Positions 22,066 to 33,797 are shown, counted from the stretch's first letter. The stretch is DNA of 64,000 nucleotides from Beroe forskalii (GCA_011033025.1 WFMF01000025.1:483018-547017), one strand, 5' to 3'. Numbers and translations are program-made. The notes: generated by a model from the letters alone, not told the origin.

Positions 22066-23721
22066 CTAGACCATCTGTTGTAGACCACCTGTGCTCCAGT
22101 CCAGTAGCGAGTTTGAGTTGGGAGAGGTATACCCGGGTACTGGTGGTTGATCTGGATACGTGCTCATGATATGGGATGTTAGTCTCGATTTGAAAGACTC
22201 TATGGACGGAGCACAGGTGACGCTGCAGGGGAGAATGTTCCAAAGCTTTGGGCCAGTCACTGCGAATGATTTATCAAACAGTGACTTGGCGTAGGATGGG
22301 GCTTTCTTGGGTAGAGGTGGAACAGAGCATCGAGTTCCTAGACGGATGTGTTCGTAGGACTTCAGTTGGAGGTCATTGGGAGCGATACCTTTGAGAATCT
22401 TCCAAACCTGGATGATGATGTATCTTTCTCGGCGTCTCTGGATTGACATGAGATCTAACTTTTTTAGGCGTTCCCAATAACTGAGACCTTTGCAGCCGGA
22501 TATTTGACGAGTGAAGGCTCTTTGTGGTGATTCTAGCCTTTGGATATCACTCGTTAGTGTGGGGTTCCATACTGGACAAGAGTATTCCAGTCTGCTTCGG
22601 ACAATGGACTTGAAGAGGGTGAGCATGGTATTTCGGGATCTGTCTGAGAAGACACTAAGCACCCAGTTTGCCATTTTGTTGGCACTTTCGACAGCAGTCT
22701 TGACCTGAGTCGACCATTTCAAGTCAGGGGTGAGCATTATGCCAAGGTCTTTAACACTTGGTGCCGGGAGTATTTCTTGACCAGACGTAGTGATGTACTT
22801 GGTCCACTGGGATGTGAATGGGAGCTGCTGGAGAAGGTGGCTTCTAGGTGTTCTGTAGGTGAGGAGCTCGAACTTGTTTTCATGAAGTAGCATGTTATTT
22901 GCTACGGACCAATCGATGACTTTCAGGAGATCTTGTTGGAGAATAGTCTGGTCTTCGCAGCAGCTTACAGATTTACTGAGACGAGTATCGTCAGCAAAGC
23001 TTCCGGAAGTTGAACCATCCAGACAGTTTTCAAGGTCATCGATATAGATGAGGAAGAGAATAGGGCCGAGTACAGAGCCTTGTGGGACACCACTAAGAAC
23101 GAGTGAAGATATGGAATGTACTCCATTTACAGAGACGACTTGTTGTCGGTTGTTCAAGAATTGTTGGATCCAAGCAAGGAGCTTCCCCTCTACACCAAAC
23201 TTCTGGAGCTTGTGGAGGAGGATCTCATGGTCAACTTTATCGAATGCCTTGGCGAAGTCAAGATAGACCACATCATGTTCGTTGCCGTCAAGTATGCTCT
23301 GGATTACTGAGTCGATGTGTTTGAGAAGGTGTGTGAGACAGCTTCGTCCTTTTCTGAATCCATGTTGATTCCTGGAGAGCAGGTTGTTAGATTCCAGGTG
23401 GTTTACCAGTTGTTTCCTGATGACTCTTTCGAAGATTTTTATTAATTGGGATGTTAATGATATAGGACTGTAGTTTGCAGCATCTGACCTATCACCTTTC
23501 TTGAATATTGGTGTGATGATCTGCGTTTTCAGGTTACTCGGGATGCTACCATCTCTAAATGATTTTTCCCATATGAGGGAGATGGGGTAACACAGGTTAG
23601 TCTTGCATTCCTTAAGGACTACAGCTGGAATGTCTTTGTCAGTGGTGGCCGAGTTGGAGTCAATTTCATCGATGGCGTCAATGATGTCTTGAGTGGAGAA
23701 CGAAAAGTCACTGAACAACAA
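22066..23721 (-). mobile_element. 5'-truncated non-LTR retrotransposon (LINE) with reverse transcriptase
   Basis: One intact minus-strand frame of about 551 residues. Reverse-transcriptase landmarks: PIFKKGDRSDAANYSPISLT at about residues 71-90, HGFRKGRS near 120, VVYLDFAKAFDKVDHEILLH at 151-170, GVPQGSVLGP at 211-220 and the catalytic FADD at 242-245. A C-terminal domain with SRLEYSCPVWNP and RRRERY follows, typical of CR1/Jockey-group LINEs. The apurinic endonuclease that should precede RT is missing, so this is a 5'-truncated copy; the frame itself has no stops, suggesting a young insertion. Both flanks are AACAAT/TTAACAAC-rich, so it may have landed in, or beside, the 17-bp satellite. Confidence 0.9.
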
Positions 23722-24535
23722 TTATGAACAATTATTAAACAACAATTATGAACAACATTATTTACAACATTGTCAGCAACAATTAAACAAGACAACTCAA
23801 GCAAGAAAATGAAAACTAATGACCAGAGCTGTTATAGCACATGCCTTTATATATGTTGGCTGACACCACTCCGTCATCTATGACGAACAGCGACGTATGC
23901 ACATTCCGCATACCATCTCTATGACGTTGACACCACTAGGGACCCAATCAAGCAGGAATTAAACAGGAATTAAACAGGAATTAAACATATCTAGTCCAGA
24001 GAAGCACTAACACTTCTGTTTGGACGAAATATACATGAATGAGTTTGAATAAAGTTTCTAAAGGTCTACTAAATCTTAAATAATTTAAAAAAATATAACC
24101 AATCAATTGAATTAGCATTACTAAACACACATACAAGCATGACGAATGAAGTTACGTACACGTACCGACTCTATGACGTTGACACCACTCAACATGAAAT
24201 CCAACATGAGGAATGAAGTTACGTACACTTATCAACATCAAATCAAGCATGACGAATAGCAACGTTTGCACATTCCACGTACCGTTGGATTGCTATGTGC
24301 ACTATTTATCTACCAAGACCCTACCTATCTGTGTGACCTTGCGATTGGTACCTTATCAAGTGCGCCAACTTCCCACCATTCCTGAACCAGATTCAGGAAA
24401 ACAGACCTTTTGTTGTTCCATTCAGGTAAGCGACAGATTTTCCATTTTATTAGCTTAGCTTAACCAACCGATCCGTCATGCACGCATGAATTGAGCTGCG
24501 CGCGGCTAAAATTAATTAAATAAATAATTTAAATC
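23722..24535. other. Degenerate direct repeats, no gene
   Basis: Blocks such as CTATGACGTTGACACCACT (at about 23920 and 24170) and GACGAATGAAGTTACGTACAC recur with decay. TAAACAGGAAT is repeated three times near 23955. No coding exon was recognised. Confidence 0.45.
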
Positions 24536-25280
24536 ATACCCAACCCCGGAACGCGAGGTAGCGCTGCTGCTAGTAGTTTGTGCGCAGTTTTGCGAAACGC
24601 AGCAATTTTGCAACAATATTGCCCGAATTCATAGGCTTAACTTCAGATAGAGTAATTTTGAAGGTGGCCATTCGATAGAGCACAGCATAGGGAGTTCAGT
24701 GGTGAAGAGATCATTTGAATACGCCTTTTATGTCAGAAGTTATGATCAATAACACCTCGCGGCAGAAAACGAGGTTTTCCAGTAGTGGCGTGTTCAACGA
24801 TTCATAGTGAAGCTCAGGAACATGCTATCGAAAATCTATGATCAACTAACAATGTAGAATTTTATCCTCCATCGATTCTCGAAGGTCCCAAGTCTCTATC
24901 TTCAAAAATGTGGATTTCTATAAAAAGAAACCATGAGATGGTGTAAAAAAGTACATTACTGTCTACGAATGAGGTACCGCTGCTCTGAAGGTACCGCTGC
25001 TCCATTGCGCGCGTGATTCGTCAGCGCAAATCAAGTTCCCAGTTTATTTCTGGTATACTTGATTGTGCGTGTGTTTCCCCCGTAACCTATTTTGCATGGT
25101 TTCTCGCTATTCCTCTCCGGTTTAAGGAGGCCTGTTAGCCAGTTTAAATGAGACAAATTTATAAGGTACGAAATTTGGGGATTTTTTTCAAAATATCCCC
25201 ATTTATATTCATTCCCCACAAAGTTTTAAAATACGTCATCATCATACATTAACATGTGTAATATTGCCAAAGATTACCTC

Positions 25281-25880
25281 ATTGCCGGGCTTCACGGTCA
25301 CCATACCCGGCTCCACCGAACCTAGGGCTTCACCAATGCCCCGGGATAACCCTGATACAGGGGCTCACCCTTACCAGACTCACCCCATTGCAGGGCTTCA
25401 CCATACCCGGCTCCACCTAACCTTGGGCTTCACCAATGCCCCGGGATAACCCTGATACAGGGGCTCACCCTTACCAGACTCACCCCATTGCAGGGCTTCA
25501 CCATACCCGGCTCCACCTAAACTTGGGCTTCACCAATGCCCCGGGATAACCCTGATACAGGGGCTCACCCTTACCAGACTCACCCCATTGCAGGGCTTCA
25601 CCATACCCGGCTCCACCTAACCTTGGGCTTCACCAATGCCCCGGGATAACCCTGATACAGGGGCTCACCCTTACCAGACTCACCCCATTGCAGGGCTTCA
25701 CCATAGCCGGCTCCACCGAACCTTGGGCTTCACCAATGCCCCGGGATAACCCTGATACAGGGGCTCACCCTTACCAGACTCACCTCATTGCAGTGCTTCA
25801 CCATACCCGGCTCCACCTAACCTTGGGCTTCACTGATGTTCGGGGGTATCCTGAAATATGGGATCACCCATACCAGACTC
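25281..25880. repeat. 100-bp tandem repeat, six copies
   Basis: CCATACCCGGCTCCACCTAA recurs (with single changes) at 25301, 25401, 25501, 25601, 25701 and 25801, an exact 100-bp period. CCCCGGGATAACCCTGATAC marks each unit. Beyond 25830 it degenerates into shorter TGGGCTTCACC units. Plus-strand open frames here are artefacts. Confidence 0.92.
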
Positions 25881-26339
25881 ACCCTTACCTTGGGCTTCAA
25901 CGTACCTGGCTCCACCTTATCCTGGGCTTCACCATAGCTTGGGCCTCCTCACACTAGCATTAGCTCCCCGTAGTACTAACGTGGGCTCCCCCGTACTAAT
26001 TTAGGCTCCCCAAATCCCCCACACTATTTGAGATCTCCATACAATTACAAACTCGGCCCCATACAAACTCGCGTTCCTATACATACTCGGGCTCCAACAC
26101 AATCTTGGGCTCAAATTAGCAGACTGGAAAAACATCGATTTTCAAAACATGGAAGCATAAGTGGAAACACTATTCAAAATCAAAACCATAACCCTAACCA
26201 TCGACCAAAAACTAACTGTTTATGGTTAGGATAAGTTCTAGCCACGAATGTTAGGGTAACAGTTAGGATGAAAGACAGAAATAGCGCTTCCACTTCTGTT
26301 ACCACTTTTTGGAAATCGGTGTTCTTCCAATTTGCCCAA

Positions 26340-26840
26340 TTTAGTATGGGGGAATCAATAAGGGGTAATTGATATGGGGGGTTGGGGAGCCCAATTTGGG
26401 GGATTTGGGAGCCCAATTTATAGTATTGGGGATCCGAAGTTTGTATGGGCCATGGGGAGCCCAAATTAGTATGGGGGAGCCCAAATTAGTATGGGTGAGC
26501 CTAAATTATGTGAATAATTTGGCCGGGGACTGGACCTACGATCTCTAACTCAATATCAAATCATCATTGCATTACGCTAAATTAATACGGCTGAGCCCGA
26601 GTTGTAATGGGGGATTGGGGAGCCCAGGTTAATATGGGGAAGTGAAAGATAGTATTGGGGACTGGGAGCCCGAGTTTGTATGGGGAGCTTAAATTTGATG
26701 TATGGAGGACCCCAAATTAGCATGGGGAACCCAATTAGTATGGAGGATCCCGAGTTTATATGGGAGATTGGGGGAGCCCAAGTTAATATGGGGGAGTACG
26801 AGTTAATACGGGGGAGCCAAATACACAAATACGGGGATAA
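26340..26840. repeat. Degenerate GGGAGCCCAAATTAGTATGG repeats
   Basis: Irregular 20-40-bp units of GGGAGCCCAA(A/G)TTAGTATGGG. They are complementary in style to the TGGGCTCCCC units at 25980-26120, so the two stretches could pair. Confidence 0.7.
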
Positions 26841-27531
26841 GTTGGAGCCGGGTATGGTGAACTGTGAAGAACGGCAATGAGGTGAGTCTAGTTTGGGCTA
26901 GTACCGTGTATAGTATACACTGTATACTGTATAATAGAGGCGAGCCCCGGAAAATCAGGCAATACCAAGATTCAGGGAAGCACTGTTTTGGGAAGCTTTG
27001 GTAAGAGGTAATCCCATGTGTAAGGGAAGCTTGGGTAATGGGTATGATATGGGTGTAGCTGTTAAGATCATATACGTGTTACCAGTCGATGTCATACTTG
27101 GGCCAGAATGTCTCCCCCTATTACCAGGCTTCCATACTCGCTAAACACATTGAATTTGAATGCCGGTATATCCCGTATTGTAAGATAAAGTTAATGTACC
27201 AAAATGCCACATATAGAATTGTTTGATAAATTGACACATTGAATTTGGTGTCAACAAATAAATACATTGTCAACAATACTTGCTGTAAATTACTATACTT
27301 GGTAGTTGGTGTCAATCATACTTGGTGTCAAGTGTCAACTATACTTGGTGTCAACTTACTATACTTGGTGTCAACTATAGTTCAGTTAATAAACATTGAG
27401 CATTTATTCTGGTGTCAACCACACTCTTCGCTGTTGTCAACTATGCTTACCCAATTAGTACTGGCTTACCAAAATTCTACATTTTATTTCTTCTGATTGA
27501 TCATACATCCAATTGACTGGTTTTAATTAAT

Positions 27532-27960
27532 ATACAGGGTGCGCCAAAAGTCTTGTCCCCTTTTATTTTTTGATAATTCGAAAAATACCGCAGATATTTC
27601 GATTCTGTAAAAATTTTCTTTAAAGCTTTAAATAAACCCAAAGAATGGCGGATTTTGAGATTTATCGGTTGCTATGACGTCCATAGCAACCACACGAGTT
27701 CCCATAGCAACCGACCAAAGAATTGAATATTTTTGGCATTTTGACATAAATCTAGACCAAATTAGCTTATTTGATTGGACATCATACAGGATAGATACTT
27801 CGATTCTGTGAAAAGTTTCATTCAGTCAATGCTGAATTCTGAGATTTTCAGGTTGCTTTGACTTCCATAGCAACCACACAAGTTTCCATAGCAACTGGGC
27901 TAAAATTCAAGGATTTTCACTAAAATTAGCCTTTTTATTGTAATTTAGTAATTGGGTATG
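27532..27960 (+). mobile_element. Mariner-like terminus with internally duplicated body
   Basis: TA followed by CAGGGTGCGCCAAAAGTC at 27536 resembles Tc1/mariner-type termini. A matching right end was not found. Two related blocks of about 220 bp follow, each with TTCGATTCTGT and CCATAGCAACCACAC. GTTGCTATG and CATAGCAAC form a palindrome around GACGTC at 27668-27690. Confidence 0.4.
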
Positions 27961-28096
27961 GGGTTGGTGTCGATGTACCTATTTACGCTAGAGTTCGTGT
28001 CAGTACGTGGTTGGCATTCGTATCTGTGTATAGGGTACCTTATTGTGTTCAAAATATCATCTTTAGATGATTTGCAATACGAGTTGTTCTGCCATC

Positions 28097-28182
28097 GCTT
28101 ATGGGTATCAAGAATACCAAGGCTTAGATAATATAGTCAGAACTGTATTATCTTAGCCTTGGTATTTTTGGTACCCATAAGC
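28097..28182. repeat. 86-nt near-perfect hairpin
   Basis: Two 40-nt arms starting GCTTATGGGTA pair with about four mismatches around a TCAGAA loop. The size and stem suit a microRNA precursor or the core of a tiny MITE. No flanking target duplication was seen. Confidence 0.6.
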
Positions 28183-29155
28183 ATGTACCCCTACACACGT
28201 GTTTCCTGATTGATGAATACCGACACAGCTGCCCAATTACAAAATACCTACAATAAAGATGCGAATCCTATACACACAATGACACAGCGCCCATAAACAC
28301 ATTTAAAGCATTTCTATATTGTAATCAAAATATTGAATGAATACTCAAGCTTCTGCCTTCTTTATTTAGTCACTGATACTTTAAAATACCAAATATGTAA
28401 GGAAGTCTGTTTAGTCATCTTAGTCGGAATATATAAAACAGTTCGGTTATCCACAGTAATACCTAGCAAAATAACATTTTGTAGGTACCAAAATAGTACA
28501 TCAGTTAAATGTCTATATTATACAGGGATAATGAACTAGTACACAACATGATTTAGTCAGAAAATGTCTCGTGTAAAAGTTGAATCGGTAACGGGCCAAA
28601 ATCGGTAACGGGCGAAACACACGCACAATCAAGTATACCAGAAATAAACTGGGAACTTGATTTGCGCTGACGAATCACGCGCGCAATGGAGCAGCGGTAC
28701 CTTCAGAGCAGCGGTACCTCATTCGTAGACAGTAATGTACTTTTTTACACCATCTCATGGTTTCTTTTTATAGAAATCCACATTTTTTAAGATAGAGACT
28801 TGGGACCTTCGAGAATCGATGGAGGATAAAATTCTACATTGTTAGTTGATCATAGATTTTCGAAAGCATGTTCCTGAGCTTCACAATGAATCGTTGAACA
28901 CGCCACTACTGTAAAACCTCGTTTTCTGCCGCGAGGTGTTATTGATCATAACTTCTGACATAAAAGGCGTATTCAAATGATCTCTTCACCTCTGAACTCC
29001 CTATGCTGTGCTCTATCAAATGGCCACCTTCAAAATTACTCTATCTGAAGTTAAGCCTATGAAATCGGGCAATATTGTTGCAAAATTGCTGCGTTTCGCA
29101 AAACTGCGCACAAACTACTAGCAGCAGCGCTACCTCGCGTTCCGGGGTTGATACC

Positions 29156-29680
29156 GCAAGCGCAAAGATATCCACAATCGCTGCCTCGCGCGTGCGGTGA
29201 AATCCGATTTATGTAAAGAGGCGGACCTTACGATGCTTGCCTCACACGTGTGTCTACTCGGAAAGTCGGAAAGGAACTGTAGTAGTTCGAGCCCAAATGG
29301 TCACAAGAAGTGGTCACCAGGTCACAAGCCCAATTTTTTCAAGATTATTACGTCCTAAAACTTAGAATACGATATCAACTACTATACACATTATATGTGC
29401 CACAAGACGATGGAGAGTTCTTGAATGCCGGGAAAATCCATGAATGAAACCCCGTGTAAATCAGGACAAATCTATGACAAGAATGGTGAAACACCTCCGA
29501 GGAACAGTGTCAAACCGACTTCTGACCATCGATTAGATGAAATCCATATAGTATCTCTGGATCAATAAGTAGCAGCAAGCCAAATCCTCTGTCCCATGTG
29601 TTACTGTACTGTAAGAGCGCTGGCTACTGAGATTAAGCCACTCAGTGGTAGAAAAAAAGCTCCTAGTCAAGGGAGAGCTA
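29156..29680. other. No recognisable gene
   Basis: Nothing recognised between the 4.6-kb element and the small MITE. Confidence 0.4.
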
Positions 29681-29841
29681 GGGATCGTTCACATATTACG
29701 TAATCAATTTTTGCCCGATTTTAACCCCCTCCCCTCGTAATCAAGTTCACAGTAGTTGTATTTGCTACAATAACATGTAACGTAATCATTTGGAAACCCC
29801 CTCCCTCCCCTAGGTGATTACGTAATATGTGAACGATCCCC
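29681..29841. mobile_element. 161-bp MITE, TA flanks
   Basis: Termini GGGATCGTTCACATATTACG and its inverted copy at 29821-29841. TA lies on both sides (29679-29680 and 29842-29843). The interior holds C-rich blocks (ACCCCCTCCC) twice and no coding sequence. Confidence 0.75.
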
Positions 29842-29929
29842 TATCACTGGTGCATGAGGCAAGTCAGGATGTATCATGGCTTACCAGTTGCTCTACTCTC
29901 CAGATTCATCCAAAGATTTAACAAAAGTG

Positions 29930-30001
29930 TTCCGACACCGGGAATCGAACCCGGGTCTTGTGGGTGAGAGCCACAGATGCTAGCCCCTACACCATGCCGG
30001 A
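29930..30001 (-). tRNA. tRNA-Glu (anticodon CTC)
   Basis: A 72-nt gene with a 7-bp acceptor stem (TCCGGCA/TGTCGGA, one G-U), discriminator A, anticodon stem TGTGG/CCACA around loop CTCTCAC (anticodon CTC), and T-loop GGTTCGATTCC, which serves as B box. TGGTGTAGGGG fits the A box. A TTTT terminator follows at about 29922-29925. No intron. CCA is not encoded. Confidence 0.95.
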
Positions 30002-30548
30002 GATGAAAAATAAAATTTCATAGCGTCTATAAAATTATTTAAAAAACTTGCGGTAGAGACGATTTGTTTTTCAAGTAAGCGAGGATGACTGACGAGTGTA
30101 TTTTTGGGAGACCATAGTCGACTGCAGTAGGTGGTTGTCAGTTGATAAATGTCTGCCAGCGATAGCAATGAGTCTGTTCGGCATACAATACAGCTGGGTG
30201 GTAGTACGTCCACGCATCGAACAAGGCACACAATTACTGTCTTACAGTTTATACTCAATACTGGTAGTGTATTGCACTATGTACAGTAAATTAAGTTATA
30301 TTTGTGTGCCCATGCTGTACAAAGGCGTGTGTTACTATTGTATTTAAACTCTCTAGCTAACTAATATATGCCCATTGCGGCATTTGTCAAACATCTTCAC
30401 TGCCCATTGAAAGGAGGATTTCAAAAACAGAGGCAAGAAATTTGACAAATCATAGCAATTGATGTCATCTTTTACTCTTTAAAATGTAACAGAGCTGTCA
30501 ATCACGTCATTTGAAACTTGAAGTTTCACCGAAAAACAGGAAAAAGTG

Positions 30549-30620
30549 TTCCGACACCGGGAATCGAACCCGGGTCTTGTGGGTGAGAGCCACAGATGCT
30601 AGCCCCTACACCATGCCGGA
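30549..30620 (-). tRNA. tRNA-Glu (anticodon CTC)
   Basis: Identical base for base to the copy at 29930-30001, same strand, with a run of T directly downstream. The flank beyond the terminator is unrelated apart from a few bases. Confidence 0.95.
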
Positions 30621-30802
30621 GACGATAGTGAATGAATTGGTGAAAAATCAAATTTATTGACCATGTTCGACGAATCCTGAAGTACTTACAAGTCATCAGT
30701 CATGGAGATTGAAATACTGAAACAGTCTTGATTTCTTTGTCCTGTTTTACAACTTCGCTCATTCAGGGTCGCAAGTTCGGAGTTGTAAACTTGGAAGATG
30801 TC

Positions 30803-30874
30803 TCCGGCATGGTGTAGGGGCTAGCATCTGTGGCTCTCACCCACAAGACCCGGGTTCGATTCCCGGTGTCGGAA
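30803..30874 (+). tRNA. tRNA-Glu (anticodon CTC)
   Basis: Third identical copy, on the opposite strand and 182 bp from the second, so the pair is divergent at their 5' ends. A TTTT terminator starts at 30878. Confidence 0.95.
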
Positions 30875-31184
30875 TACTTTTGCATCTCACAGCTGTGCGA
30901 AATGCGCATCGGATGGACATGACGTGAGTTAAATCCAAAGGCTTATCTAGGTGTATGGGTATATGATAAACATAGAATAAAAACTGACAATCGATTTTAT
31001 AATCCAAGGATCAGAGTGGAGAGGGAAGAAATTTTGAATCATCAGCGGTTACCTTGCAGATGCAAGTCCCCCTTTGTCATCTGCGATGAGGTTTTCTATC
31101 AGCAGGTGACGAGAGAGAACAGAAAGGTTTCGGCCCCCGGAAATACAGATAACGCACATCTACATATATAATACATATCGCGAC

Positions 31185-32029
31185 TCACTTGGGTAAGGCT
31201 GGCATCGCCTCAAACACTAAACTGGGGCACTTCAGCCGCCTGTGACCGTTAGCGGTTACAGTTATCTGCTTGCACGCAGTAGTTTCCTTGTCTTGCAGCG
31301 ATTGTAACCTAGGGATTTAGGGAAATATTAAATCCTGAGGAAATATTTTAAATGGTGACTGGTGAGAGATTTAAATGCTGTGGAATTCATGAAATTGAAA
31401 AATCGTCATTTCACTTTCTCACTTTTGTTGAATATACCTCGGTAAAACGTATAGATTTGAGATACTGTTGGTTACATATACACTGTTTCTGAAAGGCCGC
31501 ACATTCGACCTTTCACTGAATGAAAGAGCCAGATCGGTACAACCGAACATCAATAACTCAACTTATTGCATGACGTGTCAAGTAACGATTAGCTAAGACA
31601 TTAATAAATGATTCACCTGCTAGACATATGGGCGATCTTCCTGGCATTACTGTTATAAACTTCTGCTTGTGATGATAGTAGCTTTTTGTTGACTTCCCAT
31701 TCCGAACTGGAGTGAATAGATATTTAAGTGATGTAAGATCATTGTCAAAATGGTGATTAAATTGAAACGTTATCGGTAAATTTGCGGATAAGCAACAAAA
31801 AATAAATAACCATAAAAAGTACTGATTATATATTAGCTCACCTGAATTTCTTATCTCTTTCTTCTAGTTTCCTTTTTCGTATTGCATTCAAATCATCACG
31901 GGCCAAGTTGGTAAATCTTGTCAATTGGTCTTCACTTAGGAATGAACAAAGCCGCAAATCATTAGATTCATCGGCAACAGGATTTGTAGCAAGCGGAGCA
32001 GCCTTTCCATTATCTGCTTCATTATCCAT
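31185..32029 (-). CDS. Unrecognised 133-aa protein, three exons
   Basis: Exons 31842-32029, 31617-31706 and 31185-31308 join in phase with good splice sites (CAG|GTGAGC; ACTCCAG|T; GCAG|GTGAAT; CCCTAG|G). The product starts MDNEADNGKAAPLATN, has a Lys/Glu-rich helical middle (NLARDDLNAIRKRKLEERDK, then SSEWEVNKKLLSSQAEVYNS) likely to form a coiled coil, and ends RRLKCPSLVFEAMPALPK-stop. No signal peptide or membrane segment. I do not recognise the family. The stop overlaps a donor-like AAGTGAGT; if that donor were used with the acceptor near 31080, the next codon pair would also be AAA TGA, so the protein would end the same way. The start could also lie upstream. Confidence 0.65.
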
Positions 32030-32129
32030 CCTCAATAACACATTGATATCAGCAGGGACCAGGGCTTATGCCTTATATTTTTTACTTGATATTCAAAAAA
32101 TCGGACATAGATCCGTTTGCCAATTTGTC

Positions 32130-32350
32130 CGGGCGCCAGTATAATGCAGGTCTAGTGCCAGTCTAGTGCAGGTCTATTAATGGAGGTTTCGCGCCAGTTT
32201 TGTGCAAGTTTAGCGCCGGTGCAGCGCGGGACCAGCGCCAGTCTAATGCAGGTCCTGTGCCACTTTAATGCAGGTCTAGCGCCGGTTTGGTGCAGGTCCA
32301 GCGCTTGTTAAGGTGCAGCGCTGGTCCAATGCACCTCGGATGCTACTCCA
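32130..32350. repeat. Degenerate ~21-bp tandem repeat upstream of the three-exon gene
   Basis: Units of type GCGCCAGTCTAATGCAGGTC, strongly decayed, lie immediately upstream of the minus-strand gene and so occupy its probable promoter region. Confidence 0.7.
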
Positions 32351-33340
32351 ATATTACAAGTGCATTTTATACAGATTTGGCGCCGATTAAACTAGTAAAA
32401 GAATGATTTAGTAAAAGAATGATTTTTATTCATCTCCACAATATACAATTCAAAACACACACACACACACACAAAATACAAATGAGGTCTTGCTGTTAGG
32501 ATAATTATTTCTGCAAGCCTAGAATAAGTCAAAGTAAGCTTGAAAGGTACTTATTTAACTATTTAAATACAAGCTCTATAATAGAATGTCTTGGGTATAA
32601 CAAGTTAAATGAAGGGAAATTTGTGGGGCAATCTGTTAAATTGATGCGTTTTACTTATTAATTATCAATGAATACAGTATTTCTATAAAAATTAGATATT
32701 TTACTTGCATTCTTCATGGTTGAGCTTAGATACAATTTGATGATATCTAAATTTGAAAATGATCCTAACATGTCCAAAATTGTAGAACCCATGTCTCTGG
32801 GTTAGAAAAGCAAACTAGACAGTTAATAAATGGTATAGGGCACTCTTATACCAATGTGCAGTGTGGGTGTGTGTGTTATACATTCACACCCAACATCTGA
32901 CTATACAGGATGATGAATCATCCTGTATAAAGTTTGGACTGCACAAATTGAGAGCTTTCTATAAACTATATTGACCACACGAAGCAATTCAGGCCTCATA
33001 AACTGGTCCGAACCTCTAGCACACCCATGGTCAAACTGCACTGTTTGAGAAGCCTAAGGTAGAGATCGGCCAATTTAAATAGATAACGACCAAGAATGGC
33101 AGAGCAGAAATGCAGCTGGAGAAAGGAGCACAGTGGCGGTTTGCTTCATAGTGCCCCTTGGGGACCACCAGGTCTACCACTCAGGGTCGTATACCTAGGT
33201 AAAAAACAAGGTCAAGATGGGAGTAAATTCATTTTAACTTCCTAAGTATTTAAACGTTACATGCTTTTTCAAATTGTTTTACACTAATATGTATTAGTAT
33301 GAAGAGTTGCTTGTATAGCATTGTAACAATTGATTATCAG
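32351..33340. other. No gene; (CA)n tract
   Basis: A CA microsatellite lies at about 32455-32473. GATGAATCATCCTGTATAAAG with nearby CTATACAGGATGATGAATCA forms a small inverted pair at about 32902-32930. Nothing else was recognised. Confidence 0.4.
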
Positions 33341-33797
33341 GAAGACCTGATGCGTCGTGTGTATACTCTCATTAAAACATGAAAGCCAATGACATCCAAC
33401 AGGGGACAGGGGTGGTAACTAACGTGGGTTACCGTGGTTACCGGTTTTAACAGGAAGACCTGATGCGTCGTGTGTATACTCTCATTAAAACATGAAAGCC
33501 AATGACATCCAACAGGGGAAAGGGGTGGTAACTAACGTGGGTTACCGTGGTTACTGGTTTTAACAGGGGACTATGCAGGTTTTTAATGCAGATGAAACGC
33601 CATTCCAATGCAGGTTAGTTACCTCCGTTAGCCATGGTATCGTCAGTTAGGGACCACTGGTAACCATGGTAACATATGTAAGTGACCACCGTTAACCATG
33701 ATAACCCACGTTAGTTACCATCGGTAACCATGGTAACCCACCTAAGTTAAAACCGGTAACCACGGTAACCCACGTTAGTTACCACCCCTGTCCCCTG
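33341..33797. repeat. 113-bp direct duplication plus inverted ~52-bp copy
   Basis: GAAGACCTGATGCGTCGTGT starts two nearly identical units at 33341 and 33454. The end of each unit (CAGGGGACAGGGGTGGTAAC...GGTTTTAAC) is found inverted at about 33745-33797. The stretch between is rich in GGTAACC and ACCATGGTAACC palindromes. Confidence 0.8.

Larger units (their letters stand above)
24541..29150. mobile_element. 4.6-kb non-autonomous DNA transposon with 537-bp inverted repeats
   Basis: Arms 24541-25077 and 28614-29150 are inverted copies with no net indel and only a handful of substitutions (about 98-99% identity by eye). They begin CAACCCCGGAACGCGAGGTA. The flanks are ATACC on both sides (24536-24540 and 29151-29155), a perfect 5-bp target-site duplication, which shows this is one element rather than two unrelated copies. 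The interior is tandem repeats, a nested mariner-like end and a hairpin; no transposase was recognised. Confidence 0.85.

Noticed and set aside
22511-23324. Plus-strand frames over the LINE
   Set aside because: Antisense shadows of the reverse-transcriptase frame.
24541-29150. Two unrelated repeat copies in opposite orientation
   Set aside because: The identical ATACC on the two outer flanks shows a single insertion.
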